From Paracoccaceae bacterium (lineage in GTDB: Bacteria > Pseudomonadota > Alphaproteobacteria > Rhodobacterales > Rhodobacteraceae), in NCBI GenBank assembly GCA_024636555.1, contig JAGXGW010000061.1, positions 150,917 through 214,916 on the forward strand: a DNA stretch of 64,000 nt, read 5' to 3'. Shown piece by piece: positions 8,052 through 15,817 of the stretch; position 1 is the first letter of the stretch, and each line of letters starts with the position of its first letter. Below the pieces are notes generated by a model. It was not told where the DNA came from. It made no database searches and worked only from the letters and a program-made list of their open reading frames with translations. Position numbers and translations under genes: made by a program.

Positions 8052-9422
8052 ATGTCCATCCCACAGTCCGGCGGCGGGCCGATCGAAGATCCTGCGCAAC
8101 TGACGGAATACCTCGCGTCTGGCTGCAAACCCAAGGCGGACTGGCGGATCGGAACCGAGCACGAGAAGTTCGGCTATTGCAAGGATACGCTGGAGCCGAT
8201 CCCCTATGCCGGGCCGCGCTCTGTGCTGGCGGTGCTGGAAGGCTTGCGCGACGCGCATGGCTGGGCCCCTGTCGAGGAGGCGGGCAAGCTGATCGGTCTG
8301 GAAAAGGACGGGGCGAATGTCTCTCTGGAGCCGGGCGGGCAGTTGGAGCTGTCGGGTGCCGCCATCGAAACCATCCACGAGACTTGCGACGAGGTGAACC
8401 AGCACCTGCGCGAGGTCAAGGATGTGGCCGACAAGGTGGGCGTGGGCTTCATCGGTCTGGGCGCGGCCCCGATCTGGACCTACGAGCAGATGCCGCAGAT
8501 GCCCAAAGGGCGCTACAAGCTGATGACCTCCTATATGGACAAGGTCGGCACCATGGGCAAATCCATGATGTACCGGACCTGCACCGTACAGGTGAACCTC
8601 GATTTCGCGTCTGAACCCGACATGGTGCAAAAGCTGCGCGTGGCCTTGGCGCTGCAACCCGTGGCCACGGCGCTGTTTGCCAATTCGCCGTTTTTCGAGG
8701 GCAAGCCCAACGGCCACAAAAGCTGGCGCAGCCGGATCTGGCGCGATCTGGACGCGACCCGCACCGGCATGTTGCCTTTCGTCTTCGAAGAGGGGTTCGG
8801 TTTCGAGCAATATGCCGATTACGCGCTCGATGTGCCAATGTATTTCGTCTACCGCGACGGGCAGTATATCGACGCGCTGGGCCAGTCTTTCCGTGACTTC
8901 ATGGCTGGCAAACTGCCCGCCCTGCCGGGAGAGACGCCGACCCTGTCTGACTGGGCCGATCACCTGACCACCGCCTTCCCCGAAGCGCGGATCAAGAAAT
9001 ACATGGAAATGCGCGGTGCCGATGGTGGCCCGTGGCGCAGGCTCTGCGCGCTGCCTGCCTTCTGGGTGGGGCTGATGTATGACCAGTCCGCGCTGGATGC
9101 GGCATGGGATATCGCCAAAGGCTGGGACGTGGCAACCCGCGAAGGCCTGCGCGTCGCCGCCAGCATTGACGGCTTGCAAGCCCGCGTCGGCGATATCCAC
9201 ATGCACGATCTGGCCCGCGAGGTCCTCGCGCTCTCCGAGGCCGGTCTCAAGGCGCGCGCGCGCGCCGGGGCAGGCGGGCTGGTGCCGGACGAGACGCATT
9301 TCCTCAACGCGCTCAAGGAAAGCATCGAGACGGGAAAAACCCCCGCCGATGAACTGCTGGAGCGGTATCATGGCGACTGGAACGGTGATCTCAGCCGGAT
9401 CTACGCCGAATACAGCTACTGA
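8052..9422 (+). CDS. gshA: Glutamate--cysteine ligase (proteobacterial/plant type)
   Basis: 456 residues, full length for the alphaproteobacterial/plant GCS2 family that is unrelated in length to the E. coli enzyme. The segment RIGTEHEKFGY (about residues 36-46), the GGQLELSGA stretch and MMYRTCTVQVNLDF are the recognised family core. The enzyme catalyses the ATP-dependent first step of glutathione synthesis. The ATG is preceded by GGAGAG at eight to ten bases. gshB is not in the window. Confidence 0.95.
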   Translation: MSIPQSGGGPIEDPAQLTEYLASGCKPKADWRIGTEHEKFGYCKDTLEPIPYAGPRSVLAVLEGLRDAHGWAPVEEAGKLIGLEKDGANVSLEPGGQLELSGAAIETIHETCDEVNQHLREVKDVADKVGVGFIGLGAAPIWTYEQMPQMPKGRYKLMTSYMDKVGTMGKSMMYRTCTVQVNLDFASEPDMVQKLRVALALQPVATALFANSPFFEGKPNGHKSWRSRIWRDLDATRTGMLPFVFEEGFGFEQYADYALDVPMYFVYRDGQYIDALGQSFRDFMAGKLPALPGETPTLSDWADHLTTAFPEARIKKYMEMRGADGGPWRRLCALPAFWVGLMYDQSALDAAWDIAKGWDVATREGLRVAASIDGLQARVGDIHMHDLAREVLALSEAGLKARARAGAGGLVPDETHFLNALKESIETGKTPADELLERYHGDWNGDLSRIYAEYSY

Positions 9423-9447
9423 TCCGGCCTTTTTCGGACGACCGCGC

Positions 9448-9470
9448 GCTTCTTCTTGCCTTAAATATCC
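9448..9470 (-). repeat. Dispersed TATTT/AAGAAGAAG intergenic element, copy 2
   Basis: On the minus strand this reads GGATATTTAAGGC followed by AAGAAGAAGC. It lies 56 bases after the plsY stop, in the same sense as plsY and between two convergent genes. It matches copies at 22410 and 36189 closely. Confidence 0.6.
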
Positions 9471-9495
9471 TTGGATGAGCGTCCCGCAGGGATGC

Positions 9496-9511
9496 GGGGG
9501 CGAAAGCCCCC
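9496..9511. terminator. GAAA-loop GC hairpin after plsY
   Basis: Perfect six-base stem GGGGGC / GCCCCC with a GAAA (GNRA) loop, 15 bases past the plsY stop on its sense strand. No T-run follows, so termination or mRNA 3' end protection is only inferred from position. Confidence 0.4.
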
Positions 9512-9525
9512 TGCGTCGGCCCGCT

Positions 9526-10131
9526 TCATTTCTGCCCGATCTTCGGCTCGGTGCCCGCCCGCAGCCGCGCGATATTGCTGCGGTGCCGCCAGAAGATCAG
9601 CAGCGTCAGGACGATGCCCAGAAACAAGGCCTGACCGGCGCCGAACAGGACGATCCACACGGTTGATACCGCCGCGGCAGCAAGCGCGGCCAGTGACGAC
9701 ACGCGTGTCGATGCCGCCACGACCAGCCATGTCGCGCAGACCGCCAGACCGACAGGCCAGGCCAGCGCAAGGACCAGCCCGATGAACGTGGCCACACCCT
9801 TGCCGCCCTGAAAACGCAGCCAGACCGGATAGCAATGGCCCAGCATGGCGGCCAGCCCTGCCAGTTGCGCCGCATCCTCGCCCGCCATCGCACGCGCCAG
9901 CAGCACCGCAACCGCGCCTTTTGCCCCGTCCAGCAGCAGGGTCATTGCGGCGGCAGGCTTGTTGCCCGTCCGCAAAACATTGGTGGCCCCGATATTTCCC
10001 GACCCGATCTCGCGCAGATTGCCCAGCCCCATGGCTTTGCTCAGCACGATGCCGAAGGGGATAGACCCCAGCAGATAGCCGATCACGGCCCAGAGGATCA
10101 GCAGCGCGGGGGCGGTCTCGATAAAGGGCAT
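9526..10131 (-). CDS. plsY: Glycerol-3-phosphate acyltransferase (acyl-phosphate dependent)
   Basis: 201 residues with about five transmembrane helices. The three family motifs are visible: the GSIPFGI segment with REIGSGNIGATNVLR (about residues 40-54), GHCYPVWLRFQGGKGVAT (about 98-115), and the later RHRSNIARL basic stretch. PlsY transfers an acyl group from acyl-phosphate to glycerol-3-phosphate, starting phospholipid synthesis. Its ATG overlaps the TAA of the dihydroorotase-like gene by one base (TAATG), so it is the last, coupled gene of the pyrB operon. Confidence 0.95.
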   Translation of the reverse strand: MPFIETAPALLILWAVIGYLLGSIPFGIVLSKAMGLGNLREIGSGNIGATNVLRTGNKPAAAMTLLLDGAKGAVAVLLARAMAGEDAAQLAGLAAMLGHCYPVWLRFQGGKGVATFIGLVLALAWPVGLAVCATWLVVAASTRVSSLAALAAAAVSTVWIVLFGAGQALFLGIVLTLLIFWRHRSNIARLRAGTEPKIGQK

Positions 10132-11417
10132 TACAAGTCTCCGAACACGCAGGAACCGTTCACAAAGGTTGCCCGCACCTTACCTTGCAACCTTGCGCCG
10201 TCAAACGGCGTGTTCTTGGATTTCGAGCGCAGGGTGAAACGGTCCAGCACGAAGGGCACATCGGGGTCGAACAGCACCAGATCGGCGGGCGCACCCGCCC
10301 TCAGCCGTCCCTGTGGCAGGCCCAGTCGGTTGGCGGGGTTCAGCGCCAGCGCGCGGAACAGTTCCGGCAGGGTCAGATCGCCGGAATGATAGAGCCTGAG
10401 GGCCGCAGGCAGCAGCGTTTCCAGCGCGACCGCGCCGGAAGCAGCCTCCTCGAAAGGCAGGCGCTTGCTTTCCTCGTCCTGCGGCGTGTGCATGGAGCAC
10501 AGGATATCGATCACGCCCTCGCGCAGGGCGTCGATCACGGCAAGCCGGTCATCCTCGGCCCGCAGCGGCGGCTTGACCTTGAAGAAGGTGCGGTAATCGG
10601 CAAGGTCCAATTCGTTCAGCGTCAGGTGGTGGATCGATGTGCCTGCGGTGATGTCCAGACCGTTGCGCTTTGCCCGCATCAGGGCGGGCAGGGCGCGGGC
10701 GGTGGTGATCTGGTCGGCGTGGTAGCGCGCGCCGGTCATCTCCAGCAGGGCGATGTCGCGGTCCAGCCCCATTCGCTCGGCCATGGGCGAGACGGCGGGC
10801 AGGCCGCGCAGCGATGCGAACTTGCCGCTGGTGGCGGCCGCACCCTCCGACAGGCCCGGGTCTTGCGGGTGGCCGATCACCAGCGCGCCGAGGCTGCGGG
10901 CATAGGTCAGTGCGCGGGACAGCACCTTGGTGTTGGTGATCACATGGTCGCAATCGGTGAATGCCACGGCACCGGCATCCAGAAGAAAGCCGATCTCGGT
11001 CATCTCGCGGCCTGCGCGGCCCTTGGTGAGGGTGGCCATCGGCAGCACGTGGACGGGGGAGGCCTCTTTGGCGCGGCGGGTCACGAATTCCAGCGTTTCG
11101 GGGCTGTCGATGGCGGGCGTGGTGTCGGGGCGGGTCACCATGGTGGTGACCCCGCCTGCGGCTGCGGCGAGGCCGGCAGAGCGGAACGATTCCTTGTGAC
11201 GCTCGCCCGGCTCGCAGACCTTCACGCCGATATCGACGATACCGGGCGCAAGGCATAGCCCGCCGCAATCGATCCGCGTGGCTCCAGGCAGATCACCCGC
11301 CGCCTCCTGCGGTGACAGCAGCCGCGAGATCAGGCCGTTTTGCACGATAAGCGCGCCATTGGTCTCGCCGCCTTCGGGATCGATCAGGCGGGCATTGTGG
11401 AAAAGCGTGGTGGTCAT
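10131..11417 (-). CDS. pyrC: Dihydroorotase-like protein, probably catalytically inactive (PyrC'-type)
   Basis: 428 residues with the overall amidohydrolase fold and order of a class I dihydroorotase. Key residues are missing. The metal-binding HxH that normally follows PGxxDxH is replaced by Gly-Val-Lys at residues 64-66 (PGIVDIGVKVCEPG). The usual MPNT reads TRPDTTP (Asn to Asp at 98). The active-site Asp of DHAPH is Met309 (SMHTPQ). His183, His233 and His263/264 remain. This matches the known situation in Pseudomonas, where an inactive PyrC' is a structural partner of PyrB. It lies in the pyrB operon, upstream of and overlapping plsY. A true dihydroorotase should exist elsewhere in the genome. 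Confidence 0.88.
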   Translation of the reverse strand: MTTTLFHNARLIDPEGGETNGALIVQNGLISRLLSPQEAAGDLPGATRIDCGGLCLAPGIVDIGVKVCEPGERHKESFRSAGLAAAAGGVTTMVTRPDTTPAIDSPETLEFVTRRAKEASPVHVLPMATLTKGRAGREMTEIGFLLDAGAVAFTDCDHVITNTKVLSRALTYARSLGALVIGHPQDPGLSEGAAATSGKFASLRGLPAVSPMAERMGLDRDIALLEMTGARYHADQITTARALPALMRAKRNGLDITAGTSIHHLTLNELDLADYRTFFKVKPPLRAEDDRLAVIDALREGVIDILCSMHTPQDEESKRLPFEEAASGAVALETLLPAALRLYHSGDLTLPELFRALALNPANRLGLPQGRLRAGAPADLVLFDPDVPFVLDRFTLRSKSKNTPFDGARLQGKVRATFVNGSCVFGDL

Positions 11418-11599
11418 GCGGCCCCCGGTTCATGGCTGATGCGCCGTCTTACCCCGCGTCGCGCCGCCGGTCCAGCGGGGTTGCGGTGCGAGAGAGAACC
11501 AAAGCCGTGATCTTTGGCTGCTTCGGGGTGAACCGGTGCCCTGTCGCTGCCCGGGCCGCTGGCGCGGCTGTTCAGGGCTAAGGAGTTCTTCCCCCCCTT

Positions 11600-12052
11600 T
11601 CAGCCCCTCCTCCCAGCCATCACCCGTTCGATCCGCGCGCGGGTCGCGGTGCCGTCTTTTTGGCATTTTATCAGATGTTTGTCGCCTGTATGCGTGATCA
11701 CCTGCACCGCCGATCCCAGACGGTTCAACGCCTTGATCTCGCCCAGCCGCACCGCACGGCCGCCGGGGCCGAGCAGGCGGCGGTCAGTGAGATCCCAGCG
11801 CACACTGAGTTCGTCCGAGGCGACATAGCCGCCACGGATCACCACGGCGGCCAGCCCGCCCACGGCACCTGTCCAGATATGCGGATTGCCCATCAGCCAC
11901 AGGATCGCCATGCCAAGCGCCATGGCCACCGCCGCCAGACCGGCATGATCGCGCCAGTAGGTGCTCCGGTCGGGGGTGAAGCTCTGCTGCACTGTCTCGC
12001 CGTCCTGCAAGGTCGCCGTGGGCGTCATCGAAGGGATCATGGACCCGTTCAT
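11600..12052 (-). CDS. Small membrane protein in pyrB operon, PH-like C-terminal region
   Basis: 150 residues: polar N-terminus, two adjacent hydrophobic helices (about residues 38-72), then a beta-rich segment (WDLTDRRLLGPGGRAVRLGEIKALNRLG..., about 85-140) of the sort seen in bacterial PH-like domains. Its ATG overlaps the previous gene's stop by four bases (ATGA). About 180 bases separate it from the dihydroorotase-like gene downstream. I do not recognise a named family. Its place between pyrB and the pyrC-like gene suggests, but does not prove, a link to pyrimidine metabolism or to membrane placement of the complex. Confidence 0.75.
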   Translation of the reverse strand: MNGSMIPSMTPTATLQDGETVQQSFTPDRSTYWRDHAGLAAVAMALGMAILWLMGNPHIWTGAVGGLAAVVIRGGYVASDELSVRWDLTDRRLLGPGGRAVRLGEIKALNRLGSAVQVITHTGDKHLIKCQKDGTATRARIERVMAGRRG

Positions 12053-12639
12053 TCGACATAACCTCCAAGGATGGCGACCATGCCGATCGCAAGTAGCATC
12101 AGGATCAGCGCCGCCAGCGCCGCTACCCGCAAGATGCGTCGCGCCTGATCGGGTGCTCTGGTGGGCGCAGGGCCGGTCAGCGTCGCTTGCCCCGCAGCGC
12201 CGGGGAGGGGCTCGAATGTCACGGGCGCGGATTTTTCCTTGTAGCTGCCGACCAGCGTCAGGGCATCCGGCACATGCACGGTCACATCCTGCCCGCGAAA
12301 GGCGCGCGACATCACGAGCAGCACGTATCCGTCCAGCGCGGACAACCGCGCGCGGTCGGGCGCGATCTGGTCATCCTCAAGCCCCAGCCCTTCGGTCAGA
12401 TAGCCGGTGAGGCCCAGCCCTGTGAGATCCTTGACGGCGAAAAGTTCGGTATGGCGCGTGTCCAGATCGGGCCAGCCCAGCAGATCGGCGGCGGCGGGAA
12501 CCTCCGGCAGTTCGCCAAGCGCTGTCGTGGGGGCCTCCGCCTCGCGCAGCATCAAAGCGACCTGTGCCTCGGGCAGATTGACCGCAAAAACGCGCACAAC
12601 ACCGCGTTCCTCGGAATGGATGCTCAGTCTCGCGGTCAC
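12049..12639 (-). CDS. Conserved hypothetical protein with C-terminal membrane anchor, pyrB operon
   Basis: 196 residues. The first about 165 are soluble, acidic and Leu/Ala-rich with no recognised motif, and the last about 25 form one hydrophobic helix ([18 protein letters not shown]). It is therefore probably tail-anchored with the bulk in the cytoplasm. Its ATG overlaps the pyrB stop by four bases, and its own stop overlaps the next gene by four, so all three are translationally coupled. Function unknown. Confidence 0.78.
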   Translation of the reverse strand: MTARLSIHSEERGVVRVFAVNLPEAQVALMLREAEAPTTALGELPEVPAAADLLGWPDLDTRHTELFAVKDLTGLGLTGYLTEGLGLEDDQIAPDRARLSALDGYVLLVMSRAFRGQDVTVHVPDALTLVGSYKEKSAPVTFEPLPGAAGQATLTGPAPTRAPDQARRILRVAALAALILMLLAIGMVAILGGYVE

Positions 12640-13598
12640 ACCAGAACTCCGCCCGTGGTTTGCCGGCGCGCGGCGCGCAGGTTGCGGGCCAGCAGGTCCA
12701 TCGCGGCCATGCGGACGGCGACGCCCATTTCCACCTGCTCCTGGATCACCGAGCGGTTGATGTCATCGGCCAAAGTGCCGTCGATCTCGACCCCGCGGTT
12801 CATCGGGCCGGGGTGCATGACGATGGCATCGGGCTTGGCATGGGCCAGCTTTTCCGCGTCCAGACCGAAACGGTGGTAATATTCGCGCTCGGAGGGGATG
12901 AAGCCGCCGTCCATCCGTTCCTTTTGCAGGCGCAGCATCATCACCACATCCACATCCTGCAGGCCAGCGCGCATGTCGTCATAAACCTCGACACCGAAAT
13001 CCGCGATGCCCGCCGGCATCAGCGTGGGCGGTCCGATCAGGCGGATGCGGTTCTCCATCTTGCCGAGCAGCAGGATGTTGGAGCGCGCCACGCGGCTGTG
13101 GGCGATATCGCCGCAGATCGCGATGTTCAGGCGGTGCAAGCGACCCTTGGCGCGGCGGATGGTCAGCGCATCCAGCAGCGCCTGCGTGGGGTGCTCGTGC
13201 CGCCCGTCGCCTGCGTTCAGCACGGCGCAGTTCACTTTCTGGGCCAGCAGGTCCACAGCGCCGGAATGCGGATGCCGCACGACCAGCAGATCGGGGTGCA
13301 TCGCATTGAGGGTCATGGCCGTGTCAATCAGCGTCTCGCCCTTCTTGATGGAAGAGGCCTGCATCGACATGTTCATCACATCCGCGCCCAGCCGTTTGCC
13401 CGCCAGCTCGAAACTGGCCTGTGTGCGGGTGGAGGCTTCAAAGAACATGTTGATCTGGGTAAGACCCGCGAGCACATCGCCATGTTTCACATCGCGGCGG
13501 TTCAGCGCGACATATTGATCCGCCAGATCCAGCAGGGTCGTGATCTCGGACGGGGCCAGCGGTTCGATCCCCAGTAAATGTCTTTGGGCGAAGCTCAT
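12636..13598 (-). CDS. pyrB: Aspartate carbamoyltransferase catalytic subunit
   Basis: 320 residues from the ATG at 13598, chosen because AGGAGA lies upstream and the family begins here ([14 protein letters not shown]). The carbamoyl-phosphate site [16 protein letters not shown] (about residues 54-69), the [10 protein letters not shown] motif (about 139-148) and [11 protein letters not shown] (about 266-276) are intact, so the enzyme should be active. It makes N-carbamoyl aspartate, the first committed step of pyrimidine synthesis. No pyrI regulatory gene is present. The operon continues into two membrane proteins, an inactive-looking dihydroorotase homologue and plsY. Confidence 0.96.
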   Translation of the reverse strand: MSFAQRHLLGIEPLAPSEITTLLDLADQYVALNRRDVKHGDVLAGLTQINMFFEASTRTQASFELAGKRLGADVMNMSMQASSIKKGETLIDTAMTLNAMHPDLLVVRHPHSGAVDLLAQKVNCAVLNAGDGRHEHPTQALLDALTIRRAKGRLHRLNIAICGDIAHSRVARSNILLLGKMENRIRLIGPPTLMPAGIADFGVEVYDDMRAGLQDVDVVMMLRLQKERMDGGFIPSEREYYHRFGLDAEKLAHAKPDAIVMHPGPMNRGVEIDGTLADDINRSVIQEQVEMGVAVRMAAMDLLARNLRAARRQTTGGVLV

Positions 13599-13701
13599 GC
13601 AAGTCTCCTCGGTCTCTTTGCCGCTTATAGAAAGCTGCCGCCCTTGGGGCAAGGACGCGTGGGTGCTTTCGCAGTCGATCTGGGCGCGATAGTGTCACGG
13701 T

Positions 13702-14532
13702 ATGGAATCGACACTGGATCACCGCAGCGCACGGGCGCTTTTGAACTGGCATATCGAGCTTGGGGCGGACGAGTGCATTCAGGACAGCCCGGTCAACCGT
13801 TATGACCTGCCTGACGCTGCTCCCGTTTCGGTTCGAAAGGCCGCCGCTGCACCGGTGCCGCAGCAACAGGCCGTACCGTCGCGCCCGCAGATCATCGCAC
13901 CGGTTCAGGTCGATGCCGTGGCCGAGGCGCAGCATGCGGCGGGTGCGGCCACCGATCTTGCCACATTGCGCGCCGCGATGGAGGCGTTTGCCCATTCAGA
14001 CCTGAAACGCGGCGCGCGGAATTTCGTTTTTGCCGATGGCCTGCCGGGCGCGCGCGTCATGATCGTGGGCGAGGCTCCGGGGCGTGAGGAGGATCTTGAG
14101 GGGCGACCCTTTGTCGGGCGTGCTGGCCAGTTGCTGGACCGGATGCTGGCCGCCATCGGGCTGGCGCGGGAGGCGCCTGCGCCGGATCAGGCGGTTTACA
14201 TCACGAATGTTCTGCCATGGCGGCCACCGCAGAACCGTGACCCCGAAACGGCGGAAATCGCGATGATGCGCCCCTTTCTGGAGCGTCACATCGCCCTTGC
14301 CCGGCCCGAACTGCTGATCCTGATGGGCAACCATGCCTGCGATGCCCTGCTCCATCGTAAAGGAATTCTACGACTGCGCGGCGTTTGGGCCGAGGCCGTG
14401 GGGTTGCCCGTAATGCCGATGACCCATCCGGCCTATCTGCTGCGTAATCCGGCGGCCAAGCGCGAGGCATGGGCCGATCTGCTGGAGGTGCAGGCAAGGC
14501 TTGGCTCGACCGGAGGCGGGCTTGATCGTTGA
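13702..14532 (+). CDS. Uracil-DNA glycosylase, family-4-like, lacking the Fe-S cysteines
   Basis: 276 residues. The C-terminal two thirds are clearly family 4 UDG: motif A GEAPGREEDLEGRPFVGRAG (residues 123-142), VYITNVLPWRPPQNRDP (165-181), and a motif B-like HPAYLLR (242-248). The four cysteines that bind a 4Fe-4S cluster in canonical members are absent: the N-terminal pair region reads AHSDLKRGARN, the third position is Trp173 and the fourth is Met189 (spacing conserved). Only Cys25 and Cys213 exist. A variable Pro/Ala-rich stretch (about 35-85) precedes the domain. It is transcribed divergently from pyrB. Excision of uracil from DNA is expected but unproven for this variant. Confidence 0.85.
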   Translation: MESTLDHRSARALLNWHIELGADECIQDSPVNRYDLPDAAPVSVRKAAAAPVPQQQAVPSRPQIIAPVQVDAVAEAQHAAGAATDLATLRAAMEAFAHSDLKRGARNFVFADGLPGARVMIVGEAPGREEDLEGRPFVGRAGQLLDRMLAAIGLAREAPAPDQAVYITNVLPWRPPQNRDPETAEIAMMRPFLERHIALARPELLILMGNHACDALLHRKGILRLRGVWAEAVGLPVMPMTHPAYLLRNPAAKREAWADLLEVQARLGSTGGGLDR

Positions 14533-15157
14533 TCCGGTCATCCTGCTGGCGTTTCTGCCTGCCGCGCTGGCGCTGAACCTGACGCCGGGGGCGGATATGA
14601 TGTTCTGTCTGGGGCAAGGCCTGCGGGCCGGTCCGCGGGTTGCGGTCGCGGCCAGCGCAGGCATTGCCCTTGGCGGCGTGTTTCACGCCGCCATCGCCGG
14701 GCTAGGCCTGAGCGCACTGATCGCCGCCGTGCCCGGTGCGCTGGACGTGATCCGCTGGATCGGCGTGGCCTATCTGCTCTATCTCGCGGTGCAGGCTTTG
14801 CGGTCAACTCCCGTCAGCACCGCCATGGCGCGACAGGTTCGTCCCCGCGCGGCGCACCGCGCGTTCTTGCAGGGGCTGGTGGTCAATCTGACCAATCCCA
14901 AGGTGATCCTCTTCGTGCTGGCCTTCGTACCGCAGTTCGTGGACCCTGCACGCGGCGCGGTCCTCGGGCAGTTTCTGATCTATGGCGTGGTGCTGTCGTT
15001 GGGCGGTTTTGCGGTCAACGGCGCGGTTGGCGTTTTTGCCGCAGGGGCGGCGGGGCGGATGGCGGACAATCTGCATCTGGCGCGGCTGCTGGGATGGATC
15101 AGCGCCGGAATTTTCACAGCGCTGGCCCTGCGGCTGGCGCTGATGCAGAAAGGGTGA
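14522..15157 (+). CDS. LysE/RhtB family amino-acid exporter
   Basis: 211 residues from a TTG at 14522 with GGAGG about four to eight bases upstream; a second TTG 21 bases earlier is an alternative. Six hydrophobic segments and the family signature near the N-terminus (LALNLTPGADMMFCLGQGL) and middle (GLVVNLTNPKVILFVLAFVPQFV) place it in the LysE/RhtB family of inner-membrane exporters of amino acids and related compounds. The start lies inside the end of the UDG gene. The substrate cannot be inferred. Confidence 0.9.
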   Translation: MIVDPVILLAFLPAALALNLTPGADMMFCLGQGLRAGPRVAVAASAGIALGGVFHAAIAGLGLSALIAAVPGALDVIRWIGVAYLLYLAVQALRSTPVSTAMARQVRPRAAHRAFLQGLVVNLTNPKVILFVLAFVPQFVDPARGAVLGQFLIYGVVLSLGGFAVNGAVGVFAAGAAGRMADNLHLARLLGWISAGIFTALALRLALMQKG

Positions 15158-15160
15158 GCG

Positions 15161-15700
15161 ATGAAGATCGACGAGACCAAGGACTTCATCCCCGTGCGGA
15201 TCGCGGTGCTGACCGTGTCGGATACGCGCATGAAGCAGGATGACAGATCGGGTGACACGCTGGTGGAGCGGTTGACCGCTGCAGGGCACCATCTGGCAAA
15301 ACGTGCAATCATCCGTGATGAGCGCGGCGAGATCGCGCAACAATTACGCGATTGGATTGCGGATGACGCAATAGATGTGATCATCTCCACCGGTGGCACC
15401 GGCTTGACGGGACGTGATGTGACGGTCGAGGCGCATCGCGATGTCTACGAGAAAGAGATCGACGCCTTCGGTACGGTCTTCACCATCGTCTCGATGCAGA
15501 AGATCGGCACGAGCGCGGTGCAAAGCCGTGCAACGGCAGGTGTTGCTGGCGGTACCTATCTTTTCGCCTTGCCCGGCAGCCCCGGTGCCTGCCGCGATGC
15601 ATGGGACGAGATTTTGGCGCCGCAACTCGATTACCGTCACCGGCCCTGCAACTTTGTCGAAATATTTCCGCGTCTTGATGAACATCAACGACGGAAATAG
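15161..15700 (+). CDS. moaB: Molybdenum cofactor biosynthesis protein B
   Basis: 179 residues. The MoaB/MogA fold motifs TVSDTR (about residue 19), ISTGGTGLTGRDVT (about 75-88) and LPGSPGACRDAWDEIL (about 143-158) are intact, consistent with molybdopterin adenylation or binding. Length and the VTVEAHRDVYEKEIDAFG segment favour MoaB over the longer MogA/MoeA proteins. AAAGGGTGAG precedes the ATG. It follows the LysE gene by three bases and is the second of three Moco loci in the window. Confidence 0.93.
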   Translation: MKIDETKDFIPVRIAVLTVSDTRMKQDDRSGDTLVERLTAAGHHLAKRAIIRDERGEIAQQLRDWIADDAIDVIISTGGTGLTGRDVTVEAHRDVYEKEIDAFGTVFTIVSMQKIGTSAVQSRATAGVAGGTYLFALPGSPGACRDAWDEILAPQLDYRHRPCNFVEIFPRLDEHQRRK

Positions 15701-15749
15701 GCGGGTCGCGCGTATTAATCCGCAACACAGTTCGTCACAGCCTTGTGGT

Positions 15750-15777
15750 TTGGCAAATCGCGCCATCCCGCTAGGCT
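15750..15777 (+). promoter_or_regulatory. Putative sigma-70-type promoter for the RND efflux operon
   Basis: TTGGCA at 15750 and TAGGCT at 15772 separated by 16 bases, about 40 bases before the adaptor ATG. The -10 match is imperfect and no transcript evidence is available. Confidence 0.35.
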
Positions 15778-15817
15778 ATGCTGCCGGGGCGCGCCCCCAT
15801 TCAAGGATTGAATAACG

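Noticed and set aside
7695..9371. Long minus-strand open frame (558 codons) opposite gshA
   Set aside because: It is antisense to a convincing gshA, has composition typical of a GC-rich shadow frame, and no recognisable domain.
12660..13577. Long plus-strand open frame opposite pyrB
   Set aside because: Shadow of pyrB; no family motifs, very His/Gln/Arg-rich as in other antisense frames of this window.
13702..14532. Assignment of the glycosylase to the UdgX or BdiUng classes
   Set aside because: It lacks the KRIH-type loop of UdgX as I recall it, and its motif A is GEAPG, not GQDPA as in BdiUng; family 4-like is the best visible match.
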